From: Nonomuraea rubra
GTDB taxonomy: Bacteria > Actinomycetota > Actinomycetes > Streptosporangiales > Streptosporangiaceae
Assembly (NCBI RefSeq): GCF_014207985.1
Contig: NZ_JACHMI010000001.1
Span: 9,221,001 to 9,285,000, forward strand
Direction of reading: 5' to 3'
Length of the DNA: 64,000 nt
The translations under genes and the position numbers were made by a program. Positions 25,688-35,114 of this stretch are shown here, one piece after another. Below the pieces are notes generated by a model, which was not told where the DNA came from, did no database searches, and was given only the letters and a program-made list of their open reading frames with translations. Numbering within the stretch: the first letter of the stretch is position 1; every line of letters starts with the position of its first letter.

Positions 25688-25719
25688 TGCCTGGCGTTCA
25701 CATACGTGAACGGCAGGCA
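25688..25719 (+). repeat. Inverted repeat in the pectate lyase leader
   Basis: TGCCTGGCGTTCAC and GTGAACGGCAGGCA are 14-bp arms with one mismatch around a 4-base loop. It lies about 20 bases after the -10 and 45 bases before the start codon. It could be a second operator or an RNA hairpin in the leader. Confidence 0.65.
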
Positions 25720-25764
25720 CAGACAGCACCTACAGACAACCCGCAGTAGGTAGGAGCGCATCTC

Positions 25765-26712
25765 ATGAGCACATCACGACGTGTCCTCACCCTCCTCACC
25801 AGCCTGGCCGCCGCGGCCGCCGGGCTGACGGCGGCGGCCTCGGCACCGGCCGCGGCCGACACCCCGCTGGTCGGCTGGGCCACGCAGGGCGGCGGGACCA
25901 CCGGCGGCGGCAGCGTGCCCGCCACGACCGTCTCCTCGGCGTCCGCGCTGTCGAGCGCGCTGTCGTCCGGCTCCGCCGCCGTGATCAGGGTCTCCGGCAC
26001 CATCTCCTGCTCCGGCATGCTCCGCGTGGCCTCGAACAAGACCGTCATCGGCAACTCGGGCGCGACCATCTCCGGGTGCGGCTTCAACGTCTCGCAGGCG
26101 TCGAACGTCATCATCCGCAACCTCAACTTCAGGAACTGGGGCGACGACGGCATCAACGTCCAGTACTCGACCCGCGTCTACATCGACCACAACTCCTTCA
26201 GCAACGGCGGCGACGGCGCCCTGGACATCAAGCGGTCCAGCGACTACATCACGGTGTCCTGGAACCGGTTCTTCGACCACGACAAGACCATGCTGCTGGG
26301 CCACAGCGACAGCAACGGCGCCGAGGACCGGGGCCGCCTGCGGGTGACGTACCACCACAACTGGTTCGACGGCACCAACCAGCGCCACCCGCGCGTCCGC
26401 TTCGGCAACCCGGTGCACGTCTTCAACAACTACTACGGCAACGTCGGCAGCTACGGCGTCGCCTCCACCCAGGAGGCCGGCGTGCTCGTCGAGGGCAACT
26501 ACTTCGAGAACACCGACGATCCGTTCCACCTGGGTGAGGGCAGCTCCCCCGCCGGCAGCCTGGTGGCCCGCAACAACCACTTCGTCAACTCCGGCAGCGG
26601 CCAGAGCGGCGGCAGCGTCCGGTCGATCCCGTACTCGTACTCGCTCGACAGCGCCTCCAGCGTCAAGTCGATCGTGACGGCGGGCGCCGGTGCGGGCCGC
26701 ATCTCCGTCTGA
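25765..26712 (+). CDS. Secreted pectate lyase (polysaccharide lyase family 1)
   Basis: The 315-residue protein has a signal peptide cleaved near PAAA-DT (residue 32). The parallel beta-helix of PL1 is recognisable: a GxxS-rich N-terminal part, NLNFRNWGDDGINV, VYIDHNSFSNGGDGALDIKRSSDYITVSWNRF with calcium-binding acids, and QRHPRVRFG (206-214) with the catalytic Arg. It cleaves polygalacturonate outside the cell by beta-elimination. The ribosome site is GTAGGAGCG. Expression is probably repressed through the palindrome in its promoter spacer until pectin products appear. Confidence 0.95.
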   Translation: MSTSRRVLTLLTSLAAAAAGLTAAASAPAAADTPLVGWATQGGGTTGGGSVPATTVSSASALSSALSSGSAAVIRVSGTISCSGMLRVASNKTVIGNSGATISGCGFNVSQASNVIIRNLNFRNWGDDGINVQYSTRVYIDHNSFSNGGDGALDIKRSSDYITVSWNRFFDHDKTMLLGHSDSNGAEDRGRLRVTYHHNWFDGTNQRHPRVRFGNPVHVFNNYYGNVGSYGVASTQEAGVLVEGNYFENTDDPFHLGEGSSPAGSLVARNNHFVNSGSGQSGGSVRSIPYSYSLDSASSVKSIVTAGAGAGRISV

Positions 26713-26721
26713 CCATCCCCG

Positions 26722-26757
26722 GGCCGTGAGCGCGGCCGGCCTCCCGCGCTCACGGCC
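26722..26757 (+). terminator. Hairpin terminator after the pectate lyase gene
   Basis: A perfect 14-bp stem, GGCCGTGAGCGCGG paired with CCGCGCTCACGGCC, has an 8-base loop and starts ten bases after the stop. It has no T-run. Confidence 0.8.
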
Positions 26758-26852
26758 ACCGGAAGGCAGGCTGTACCGCCGGCTGGACGCGGCTGACGAA
26801 CCTCACTTCCCGGGGAGGAGCCAGGGGGCGGGCTTCGGAGGATGCTGCGCCC

Positions 26853-29492
26853 ATGGATGCCGAACGAGAACGACTGGCGCAGTCGGCCGCCCCTGACGCC
26901 CCGTGGCGCCGATGGGGGCCGTACCTGAGCGAGCGGCAGTGGGGCACGGTCCGCGAGGACTACAGCGCGGCGGGCGACGCGTGGAACCACTTCCCGCACG
27001 ACCACGCCCGCTCCCGCGCCTACCGGTCGGGCGAGGACGGGCTCGGCGGCGTCAGCGACGACAAGCAGCGGCTCTGCCTGTCGATGGCGCTGTGGAACGG
27101 CAAGGACCCGATACTGAAGGAGCGGCCGTTCGGGCTCACGAACGGCGAGGGCAACCACGGCGAGGACGTCAAGGAGTACTACTTCTACCTCGACAGCACG
27201 CCCACCCACGCTTACATGCGGTACCTGTACAAGTACCCGCAGGCCCCCTTCCCCTACGACGACCTGGTCACCACGAACGCGGCCAGGGACGCGCACGCCT
27301 TCGAGTACGAGCTGCTCGACACGGGCGTCTTCGAGGGCGGCCGGTACTTCGACGTGTTCGCCGAGTACGCCAAGGCCGCCCCCGACGACCTGCTCATGCT
27401 CGTCACCGTGGCGAACCGGGGCCCCGAGGCGGCCACCCTGCACGTGCTGCCGACGCTGTGGTTCCGCAACACCTGGTCGTGGGGGGCCGGAACGGCCAAG
27501 CCAACGCTGCGGGCCGCGGAGCCGGGGGTGATCCTGGCCGAGCATCCCGGGCTGGGGACGTACCGGCTGTACTGCGCGGCGGACGCGCCGCTGCTGTTCA
27601 CCGAGAACGAGACGAACCACGAGCGGCTGTCCGGCGGCCCGAACGCCTCCCCGTACGTCAAGGACGGCATCGGCCGCCACGTCGTGGGCGGGGAGAGCGG
27701 GGCGGTGAACCCGGAGCGGGCGGGCACCAAGGCCGCCGTGCATCACGTGCTGACCGTGCCGGCGGGCGGCGAGGTGACCGTACGCGTCCGGCTGGCCGCG
27801 GGCGAGGCGGGCCCGGACCCGCTCGGATCGGGCTTCGACGAGGTGCTGCGCCGGCGCAGGGCGGAGGCGGACGCGTTCTACGCCGAGCTCACCCCGGCGG
27901 ACCTCGGGCGGGACGAGGCGATGGTGCTCCGGCAGGCGCTGTCGGGCCTGCTGTGGAGCAAGCAGTACTACCACTTCGACGTCGAGACCTGGCTGGCCGA
28001 GCACGGCGCCGACCCGTGGACCCGCACCGGGCAGCGCAACCACGGCTGGTTCGACCTGACCGCCGACGACGTGCTGCTCATGCCGGACAAGTGGGAGTAT
28101 CCCTGGTTCGCCGCCTGGGACCTGGCCTTCCACGCGGTCGCGCTGTCCGTGGTGGACCTCGACCTGGCCAAGCACCAGATCGAGGTGCTGCTGGGCGACC
28201 GGTACCTGCACGCGGGCGGCCAGGTGCCCGCGTACGAGTGGGCGTTCGGCGACGTCAATCCGCCGGTGCAGGCGTGGGCGGCGCGCTTCGTCAACAGCCT
28301 GGACAGGCGGCTCGACGGCCGGAGCGACCTGGACTTCGTCGAGCGGGTCTTCCAGAAGCTGCTGGTGAACTTCACCTGGTGGGTCAACCGCAAGGACCCG
28401 GAGGGGCGCAACGTGTTCCAGGGCGGCTTCCTCGGCCTGGACAACATCGGCGTCTTCGACCGCAGCGCCGAGCTGCCGACCGGCGGCACGCTCGACCAGG
28501 CCGACGGCACGGCGTGGATGGCGTTCTACGCGCAGACGATGCTGCAGATGGCCGCCGAGCTGTCGGACCGGGCGCCCGCGTACGAGGATCTGGCCGTGCG
28601 CTTCGCGATGGCCTTCCTGCGCATCTCCGCCGCCACCGACCGGGTCGGCGACCTGAAGGAGGAGATGTGGGACGAGGCGGACGGCTTCTTCTACGACGTG
28701 CTGCGGCTGCCCGGCGGCGACGCCACCCGGCTCAGGGCGCGCTCCCTGGTGGGGCTGCTGCCGCTCTGCGCGACCACGGTCTTCACGCCGCGCGCCGATG
28801 AGTCGCAGGCCCGGCTGTTCAACCGGGTCAGGGCGTTCGCGGACCGGCATCCCGACCTGGCCGCGGGCATGTCGGCGGCCGACCGGCCGGGCGTGGCGGG
28901 CCGCCGGATGTTGTCCCTGCTGGACGAGCGGAAGCTGCGGCGGCTGCTGGCGCGCATGCTCGACGAGAACGAGTTCCTCGGCCCGTACGGGATCCGGTCG
29001 TTGTCGCGGCACCACGCCGAGCACCCGTACACGTTCCACGTGGCCGGCCGCGAGTACAAGGTGGCGTACCAGCCGGCCGAGTCCGACAGCCGGATGTTCG
29101 GCGGCAACTCCAACTGGCGGGGGCCGGTGTGGTTCCCGGTCAACGTGCTGCTCATCCGGGCGCTGCTGCACCTGTACGCCTTCTACGGCGACGACTTCAC
29201 CGTGGAGTGCCCGACGGGCTCCGGCAACCGGATGACGCTGTTCGAGGTGAGCAGGGAGATCTCCGACCGGCTCGTGCGCACGTTCCTGCGCGGCCGGGAC
29301 GGGCGGCGTCCGGTGTACGGCGGGCAGCGCGTCTTCCAGGAGGACCCGCACTGGCGGGACCTGATCCAGTTCCACGAGTACTTCCACGGCGACAACGGCG
29401 CGGGGCTGGGCGCGGCGCACCAGACGGGGTGGACGTCGCTGGTGGCCGTACTCATGATCGTCTACGGCCGGCTCTCCGCCACCGACTTCTAG
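26853..29492 (+). CDS. GH63/MGH1-like glucosidase
   Basis: The 879-residue cytoplasmic protein has no signal peptide. The N-terminal half is a beta-sandwich-like domain (YYFYLDSTPTHAYMRYLYKYPQ, LPTLWFRNTWSW). The C-terminal half is an (alpha/alpha)6 barrel with PDKWEYPWFAAWDLAFH, GGFLGLDNIGVFDRS, LDQADGTAWMAFYAQTML and GGNSNWRGPVWFPVN. These match the large bacterial glucosidases related to GH63 (processing-glucosidase, mannosylglycerate-hydrolase-like). The Asp of AAWDLAFH is the likely acid, by family analogy. Substrate is probably an alpha-gluco-oligosaccharide or compatible solute. It stands alone between two terminators. Confidence 0.88.
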   Translation: MDAERERLAQSAAPDAPWRRWGPYLSERQWGTVREDYSAAGDAWNHFPHDHARSRAYRSGEDGLGGVSDDKQRLCLSMALWNGKDPILKERPFGLTNGEGNHGEDVKEYYFYLDSTPTHAYMRYLYKYPQAPFPYDDLVTTNAARDAHAFEYELLDTGVFEGGRYFDVFAEYAKAAPDDLLMLVTVANRGPEAATLHVLPTLWFRNTWSWGAGTAKPTLRAAEPGVILAEHPGLGTYRLYCAADAPLLFTENETNHERLSGGPNASPYVKDGIGRHVVGGESGAVNPERAGTKAAVHHVLTVPAGGEVTVRVRLAAGEAGPDPLGSGFDEVLRRRRAEADAFYAELTPADLGRDEAMVLRQALSGLLWSKQYYHFDVETWLAEHGADPWTRTGQRNHGWFDLTADDVLLMPDKWEYPWFAAWDLAFHAVALSVVDLDLAKHQIEVLLGDRYLHAGGQVPAYEWAFGDVNPPVQAWAARFVNSLDRRLDGRSDLDFVERVFQKLLVNFTWWVNRKDPEGRNVFQGGFLGLDNIGVFDRSAELPTGGTLDQADGTAWMAFYAQTMLQMAAELSDRAPAYEDLAVRFAMAFLRISAATDRVGDLKEEMWDEADGFFYDVLRLPGGDATRLRARSLVGLLPLCATTVFTPRADESQARLFNRVRAFADRHPDLAAGMSAADRPGVAGRRMLSLLDERKLRRLLARMLDENEFLGPYGIRSLSRHHAEHPYTFHVAGREYKVAYQPAESDSRMFGGNSNWRGPVWFPVNVLLIRALLHLYAFYGDDFTVECPTGSGNRMTLFEVSREISDRLVRTFLRGRDGRRPVYGGQRVFQEDPHWRDLIQFHEYFHGDNGAGLGAAHQTGWTSLVAVLMIVYGRLSATDF

Positions 29493-29510
29493 CCGGATGG
29501 TCGTTTCCCT

Positions 29511-29546
29511 CCGCCCCGGCCCAAAACCGGGGCGGATGCCGTTTTT
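29511..29546 (+). terminator. Rho-independent terminator after the glucosidase gene
   Basis: CCGCCCCGG and CCGGGGCGG (9 bp, perfect) enclose a 7-base loop. Six bases later comes a run of five T, the only classical hairpin-plus-T terminator I see in the window. Confidence 0.85.
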
Positions 29547-29759
29547 GACGGATAAATGCGCATAAACCCGTATTTACTGAACTCTTGACTCAGCAGTCCC
29601 ACGCTCGTGACCTTCCCCATAGAATCCCTGTATGCGGGGTAGACACCGGCGATTACGGACATGCACAATCCGACAGACGTCGTGACCGGAAATGGGGCTG
29701 AAACTTCTCGGGGCTTCTCTCCGTTCTGCGGATAAGAAAAACGGCAACTGCGAGGAAAT
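29547..29759 (+). other. AT-richer leader of the tubulin/vWA operon
   Basis: This gene-free stretch is clearly richer in A and T than its surroundings. It holds candidate hexamers (TTGACT at 29585-29590, TAGAAT at 29620-29625), but their 29-bp spacing does not make a standard promoter. No operator palindrome stands out. The promoter of the six-gene operon should lie here. Confidence 0.5.
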
Positions 29760-31991
29760 GTGCGCGTCACTTCATCCCTCAGGTTTCTTTTCGCGCTGAC
29801 CGTGACCGCTGCCGTGACCACTGCCGGGGCGTTCTCCCCGACGGCCGCGCACGCCGCACCACCTTCCGACGTCAAGCCCGTCCGCGTCGTCATCCTGGTC
29901 GACGAGTCGGGCAGCCTCAAGGACCAGGACGTCACCCGCGAGCGGGCCGCCGCCCAGCTCATCGCGCTCAGCGAGCTCTCGCCGCAGTCGCAGGTGGCCG
30001 TGGTGGGCTTCGGCAGCTCCAACGGGCCGGGCCAGTCCGCGGTCGACATCGTGTGCCCGCTGACCGGGGTGCAGACCGCTCAGGACCGCGAGTCGCTGGG
30101 CCGGTGCGTGGAGAAGCTGCGCCTGCGTGCCGCGGAGGAGGGCAACGACACCGACCACGCCGCCGCCCTGGAGCAGGCGCTGGCCATCATGGACCAGCCC
30201 GACGACCAGCAGCGCGCGAAGATCGTGTTCCTGCTGACCGACGGCGTGCTCGACGTGCGCAACAGCCCCCAGTACGGCGCCGACGCCCAGGCCCGCAACG
30301 CCAACGCCCAGGCGCAGATCACCCGCAGCCTCGACGACGCCAAGCGGGGCCGGGTGCAGATCTGGCCGCTCGGCTTCGGCGCCGCCGACAAGTCCGCGCT
30401 CGACGACTTCGCGGCCGGCGGCTGGGTCCAGCCCTGCGGCGACCAGCGGACCACCACCCCGAGGGCCCGCGTCGTGGCCACCTCGGCCGACGTGGAGCGC
30501 TCGCTGCTGGAGGCGTTCGCCTACGCCAGGTGCGCCGGCATCGAGGAGTCCGTGACCGACTCGCTCGACGCGGGCGCCACCATCGACCTGCACGTCAACA
30601 TCCCGATCATCGCCACCGACGGCTCGATCGTGGTGGTCAAGCGCGACAAGCGCATCCAGGCCACCTACTTCGACCCCGAGGGCACGCAGGTGCCCAAGCA
30701 GGGCGAGCTGAAGGAGTCCACCTTCCAGGCCGCGGGCGAGGCCGGCCCGGTGGAGTCGCTGCGCATCCGCAACCCGCTGCCGGGCCAGTGGCGTATCCAG
30801 CTCAAGTCGCCGCCCGGCGTGAGCCGCCAGGAGGTCAGCGCGACCGTCGTCTGGCAGGGCGCGCTGCGGGCCTCGATCTCGCTGAGCAACCCCCGGCCGC
30901 GCCCCGGCGAGCAGGTGAACGTGCGGCTGCGCCTGCAGACCAGGACGGGCACGATCACCGACCCGGCGGCGCTGGAGGGCCTGCGGTTCAGCGCGCGGAT
31001 GTCCGGCGAGGGCTTCCAGGAGGTCCCGGTCGAGCTGGGCGACACCGGCGAGGGGGCCGACCGGGGACAGGGCGACGGCGAGTACTCCGGCCAGATCGTC
31101 ATCCCGGCCACGGCCACCGGCGCGCTGTCGTTCGTCGGCAGGGTGACCGGGCCCGGCGTGGCCGGTGACGAGCGGCCGTACGAGACCCGCATCGCCGGGC
31201 CGGCCGACCGGCTGCGCGCCCAGGTGGAGCTCGGCTCCGCCACCGTCGAGCCGGGCGGCACGCTCGCGGGCACCGTCCGCGTCACCAACGACGCCGAACC
31301 CGTCCAGCTCGGCCTGCGGCTCGTGGACGTCCCCGGCACCGTGAGCCTGTCCGCCCAGCAGCTCCAGGCGCCCACGGGCAGCTCCGAGCAGGGCTTCGAG
31401 CTGCGCGTCGGCGCCGACGCCGGCGAGGGCACGGTGAGCGGCGTGGTCCAGGTGCTCGACCTGGCCGGGCAGGTCGTGGCCGAGGAGTTCGTGGACGTGG
31501 ACGTGCGGCCGCCGACGCCGCTGTGGCAGCGGGCGTTGCAGGCCCTGCTGATCCTCCTCGTGATCCTCGCGGTGGCGCTGCCGTTCCTGCTGGCCAGGAG
31601 GCGGGCGCGGCGGCGGGCGGCCGATCCGAGCGAGCTGACCCTGCACCTGTTCGACCGGCCGGGCGAGCCGTACATCAGCCGGCTCCAGGCGCCGCTGGGC
31701 GAGGGGCCGGAGTTCATGTTCGAGGTGAGCGACGGGCGGCTGGTGCGTACCTACGGGACCGGCTACGCCGTACGCCGGGGGCAGGGCCGTACCGTGCTGG
31801 TCCGCGACCCGTCGGGGCGGGAGCTGGACCCGCTCATCCCGGGCCGGCCGATCGCCCTGCCGAACGGCATGTACCTCGGCGTGGACGACGGCCGGGCCAG
31901 GGGCGGCGGCGCCGAGCAGCCCGCCTACGGCTCGGCCGAGCCCTACCGGAGCAGGACCGACCGACCGATGCCAGGCGACGACCTGTTGTGA
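29760..31991 (+). CDS. Membrane-anchored von Willebrand factor A protein of the tubulin-like system
   Basis: GTG 29760 follows GAGGAAAT. The 743-residue protein has a signal peptide (cleavage near AHA-APP) and an extracytoplasmic vWA domain with a full MIDAS: DESGS at 48-52 and LLTDG further on. Two or more beta-sandwich-like segments follow. One membrane helix near residues 592-612 leads into an Arg-rich stop and a cytoplasmic tail of about 130 residues (ELTLHLFDRPGEPYISRL...). The topology suggests metal-dependent protein binding outside and coupling to cytoplasmic partners inside. It is the first gene of the operon, seven bp before the tubulin-like gene. Confidence 0.9.
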   Translation: MRVTSSLRFLFALTVTAAVTTAGAFSPTAAHAAPPSDVKPVRVVILVDESGSLKDQDVTRERAAAQLIALSELSPQSQVAVVGFGSSNGPGQSAVDIVCPLTGVQTAQDRESLGRCVEKLRLRAAEEGNDTDHAAALEQALAIMDQPDDQQRAKIVFLLTDGVLDVRNSPQYGADAQARNANAQAQITRSLDDAKRGRVQIWPLGFGAADKSALDDFAAGGWVQPCGDQRTTTPRARVVATSADVERSLLEAFAYARCAGIEESVTDSLDAGATIDLHVNIPIIATDGSIVVVKRDKRIQATYFDPEGTQVPKQGELKESTFQAAGEAGPVESLRIRNPLPGQWRIQLKSPPGVSRQEVSATVVWQGALRASISLSNPRPRPGEQVNVRLRLQTRTGTITDPAALEGLRFSARMSGEGFQEVPVELGDTGEGADRGQGDGEYSGQIVIPATATGALSFVGRVTGPGVAGDERPYETRIAGPADRLRAQVELGSATVEPGGTLAGTVRVTNDAEPVQLGLRLVDVPGTVSLSAQQLQAPTGSSEQGFELRVGADAGEGTVSGVVQVLDLAGQVVAEEFVDVDVRPPTPLWQRALQALLILLVILAVALPFLLARRRARRRAADPSELTLHLFDRPGEPYISRLQAPLGEGPEFMFEVSDGRLVRTYGTGYAVRRGQGRTVLVRDPSGRELDPLIPGRPIALPNGMYLGVDDGRARGGGAEQPAYGSAEPYRSRTDRPMPGDDLL

Positions 31992-31998
31992 GGGATGC

Positions 31999-34900
31999 AT
32001 GAGGATCTTCGATCCGATGATGTTCGTGGGGCTCGGCGGCACCGGCTGCCGGGTCGGGGTGGAGCTGGAGCGCTGGCTGCGAGACGAGCTGTGCGGTCCC
32101 GACGGCATGGATCTGATCAGGAACTTCAGCTGGCAGAACTACCAGCCCTACGAGCTGCCTTCCTGCCTGCAGTTCGTCTACGTGGACCTCAACGAGGACG
32201 AGCTGAACCGTACCCGCCGCCGGGTGGTGCCGACCGAGCGGGAGCTGCCGGCGGCGGGCCGGACCGCGCACCTGATCCACGACGTGGTGCCCAAGTTCGA
32301 CTCCTACCCGGAGGTGGCCCGGAGCCTGCGGGCCACGCTGGGCGACCACGTCAAGGACTGGCTGCCGCCCCGCGAGCAGGAGCCGCTGGTCGCACCGCTG
32401 ATGCGGGGCGCCGGGCAGCTCCCGACGGTGGCCAGGGCGGCGCTGTTCGAGCGCATGCGCCACGGCACCGGGCCTGTCGTGCAGGGCATCGAGGACGCCA
32501 TCGGCGCGATCAGCAACTCCGGCAGCGAGCTGGCCGCGCTGGGCGGCCGGCTGCGGCGCACCTGCGACGTGTTCGTGGCCTTCTCGGTGGCGGGCGGCAC
32601 CGGCAGCGGCATCTTCTACGACTACCTGCACCTGATCGGCGACGCCTTCGCCCGCAACCACATCAGGGCCAGGATCCACCCGCTGGTCGTCATGCCGTCG
32701 GCGTTCGTCGAGGGCAAGGGCGGCGGGCGCCGGGCGCGGCTGAACGCCGGGGCGAGCCTGCTCGACCTGTTCCGGCTCGTCGACGACCAGAACGCGCCGC
32801 ACGCGGGCACGCAGGTGGACGAGCAGGGCATCGTCGGCGAGCTGGGCGTGCGCTACCCGGGCAGGGGCGAGGTGCGCCTGGCCACCGGCACGGTGCAGAC
32901 CGCGTTCCTGTTCACCATGCCGCCCGGCGTCGAGCGCGACGACCTGCACCGCTCGATCGCCTCGCTGATCGTGTCGCTGGCCGGCACCCGGCCGACCACC
33001 GCGGGCGAGGCCAACGGCGGCATGGAGGACCGCGGCGAGTCCTCCTTCGCCGACGACTTCATCAACCGGGCCGTGGAGCGCGAGGTGCCCGCCGCCTCCG
33101 GGATCGGCAACCGGGGCGTGTCCACGGCGTTCGTCTCCTCGATGACCGTGCCGGTCGAGGAGCTGGCCGACCTGGTCAGCTCGCGGCTGCTGGCCCGCGC
33201 GGTGGCGCAGCTCGAAGCCGTGCCGCCGGGCGCCGCCGAGAGCAACGTGGACGAGATCCGGCGCCTGTTCACCACCACCAACCTGGAGCCGCTCAACACC
33301 CGCGAGCCGCTGCCGCTGCCCGAGGCGCGCACCGCGACCGGCGCGACCGAGATCCAGAAGTCGCTGGCCAACCGGCTGCGCGCGATGGAGGACAATCTGG
33401 CCTCGCTGGAGCGGCAGCTCAGCCGCGCCGTCCCGGCCATGGCCAAGGACATGGACGTGCGGCGCGGCGCGATGGAGGGGCTCGGCCACGTCGATCCGTT
33501 CCGGCTGCGGCGGGTGGTGACGGGCCTGCCCGGCGACGTGCACGAGGCCGACAAGCTCGGCTTCGCCGGGCTGCTCGACCAGCGCAGGGCGCAGCCGCGC
33601 AAGCCGTACGAGAACATGACGGAGGCGCCGCCGCAGCCGCGGCCGATGCGCGACCGGCTGCTGCGCAAGGTGCAGTGGAGCGACCCCGAGGTGCAGGCGT
33701 CGCTGCACGACCAGGACGCCTGGTACCTGTGGCGCAGCCAGGCGCTCTGGCACCGGGCCTGGGCCGACCAGATGCCGCGCTGGGAGCCGCTGCGCAAGCA
33801 GCTCATCCGCGAGGTGCGCGACTTCACCGAGGTGTTCGCCGAGCACGCCGACGCCGACCCCGAGCGGTTCGCGCGCCGCGCGGGCGAGCTGTACGAGACC
33901 CGCGTCGGCGTCTACCACCTGCTGCCACCGGCGGGCGCCGAGTCCTTCTACGACGCGGTCGTGCGCCGCTTCGTGGACGTGTACGTGGCCCGTCAGCTCC
34001 TGCGGCCGACCGACGGCGAGGCCGGCGTGGTCAACGCGCTGATCGGGCCGGACGGCTGGCGGCACGCCTACGACGTGGCCTGGCGCACCGGCAAGCCCGC
34101 CGACGCGCTGGCCTGGGTGCGGGAGCGGCTCAAGCTGGAGGTCAAGAAGCTCTTCAAGGACCGCGACGAGGCCGCCGTGCTGGGCGAGCAGCCACTGCTG
34201 CCGTCCCTGGCCGACATCCTCGCCCAGGCCGCGAAGGGCGGCGGCGACGACCCGCACGTGCGGCAGTTCCAGCTCAAGCTGGCCGACCTGGTGCCGGGCG
34301 GCTTCACCCCCGACGGCAGCGGCGACCTGAAGGTGCTCGTCTCCTACCCGGCTCCGGCCAAGGACCCCGAGCTCGAACGGTTCCTGAAGGAGCGGATCGA
34401 CCTGCCGGGCGTGCCCGACTTCCGCAACATCGACGCCGACTCGGTGACGATCGTGCAGGTGCGTACCTCGATGAGCGTCACCCAGGTGCGCGAGCTGCGC
34501 GAGGTGCTGCACAGCTGGGCCGGAGCCCTGCAGCACGAGCAGGCGCAGGACCACCTGAAGTGGCGCCAGCGGCTCGGCTACGACTTCGGCTACCTGGCCA
34601 CCACCGAGGAGCACCGGGTCCGCATCCTGCACCGGCTGCTCTGCCTGCTCTGGAACGGGCAGGTCAGCGTGGTCGAGGGCGAGCCGCACTCGCCGTCGCG
34701 GATCAGGATCGACGTCGAGGGCGGCTCGATGACGCTGCCGCTGACCGGCTACGGCAAGGCGTCCTCGTGGCCGAGCATCCTGCGGGCCTACGAGCAGTGG
34801 GTGATCGGCGGCGACGAGGAGTTCCGCGGCCTGGTGAGCGAGCAGCTCATGGACGCCCTGCCGAAGGGCCTGGCGGGCACGCTCAGCGTCCCCCACCCGC

Positions 34901-35112
34901 TCTACCAGCAGGTCACCGGCATGGCCGCCGACCAGCTCGGGCTGCTGGAGATCATGATGCCGAAGCTGCCGTCCGGCGCCCGCAACCGGGCCGACCAGCT
35001 CGTCGCGTTCTGGGCGAGCACCCTGCCCGCCGCGCTGGACCTGCCGTTCGAACGGGTCGCCGAGGCCGTCGCCTACAACCTGCGCGACCTGGACGCGCTC
35101 GCCGGGGAGTGA
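31999..35112 (+). CDS. Large tubulin/FtsZ-like GTPase (Tubulin_2 type)
   Basis: The ATG at 31999 has GAGGGATGC upstream. The 1037-residue protein starts with a nucleotide-binding loop FVGLGGTGCRV (9-19). It carries the tubulin signature GGTGSG at 199-204 (FSVAGGTGSGIFYDY), as in FtsZ and tubulin. Only about the first 350-400 residues resemble the tubulin fold; the remaining 600 or so are helical, charged and unrecognised, making it more than twice the length of FtsZ. It matches the tubulin-like family found beside vWA and GTPase genes in scattered bacteria. It probably polymerises or acts as a GTP switch at the membrane. No membrane segment is visible in it. Confidence 0.88.
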   Translation: MRIFDPMMFVGLGGTGCRVGVELERWLRDELCGPDGMDLIRNFSWQNYQPYELPSCLQFVYVDLNEDELNRTRRRVVPTERELPAAGRTAHLIHDVVPKFDSYPEVARSLRATLGDHVKDWLPPREQEPLVAPLMRGAGQLPTVARAALFERMRHGTGPVVQGIEDAIGAISNSGSELAALGGRLRRTCDVFVAFSVAGGTGSGIFYDYLHLIGDAFARNHIRARIHPLVVMPSAFVEGKGGGRRARLNAGASLLDLFRLVDDQNAPHAGTQVDEQGIVGELGVRYPGRGEVRLATGTVQTAFLFTMPPGVERDDLHRSIASLIVSLAGTRPTTAGEANGGMEDRGESSFADDFINRAVEREVPAASGIGNRGVSTAFVSSMTVPVEELADLVSSRLLARAVAQLEAVPPGAAESNVDEIRRLFTTTNLEPLNTREPLPLPEARTATGATEIQKSLANRLRAMEDNLASLERQLSRAVPAMAKDMDVRRGAMEGLGHVDPFRLRRVVTGLPGDVHEADKLGFAGLLDQRRAQPRKPYENMTEAPPQPRPMRDRLLRKVQWSDPEVQASLHDQDAWYLWRSQALWHRAWADQMPRWEPLRKQLIREVRDFTEVFAEHADADPERFARRAGELYETRVGVYHLLPPAGAESFYDAVVRRFVDVYVARQLLRPTDGEAGVVNALIGPDGWRHAYDVAWRTGKPADALAWVRERLKLEVKKLFKDRDEAAVLGEQPLLPSLADILAQAAKGGGDDPHVRQFQLKLADLVPGGFTPDGSGDLKVLVSYPAPAKDPELERFLKERIDLPGVPDFRNIDADSVTIVQVRTSMSVTQVRELREVLHSWAGALQHEQAQDHLKWRQRLGYDFGYLATTEEHRVRILHRLLCLLWNGQVSVVEGEPHSPSRIRIDVEGGSMTLPLTGYGKASSWPSILRAYEQWVIGGDEEFRGLVSEQLMDALPKGLAGTLSVPHPLYQQVTGMAADQLGLLEIMMPKLPSGARNRADQLVAFWASTLPAALDLPFERVAEAVAYNLRDLDALAGE

Positions 35113-35114
35113 GC

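Noticed and set aside
31834..34896. 1020-codon leftward frame opposite the tubulin-like gene
   Set aside because: It has no domain or ribosome site and mirrors the third-position GC bias of the real gene.
31999..35112. Interpretation as the cell-division gene ftsZ
   Set aside because: The protein is over twice the length of FtsZ and no division or cell-wall (dcw) genes are nearby.
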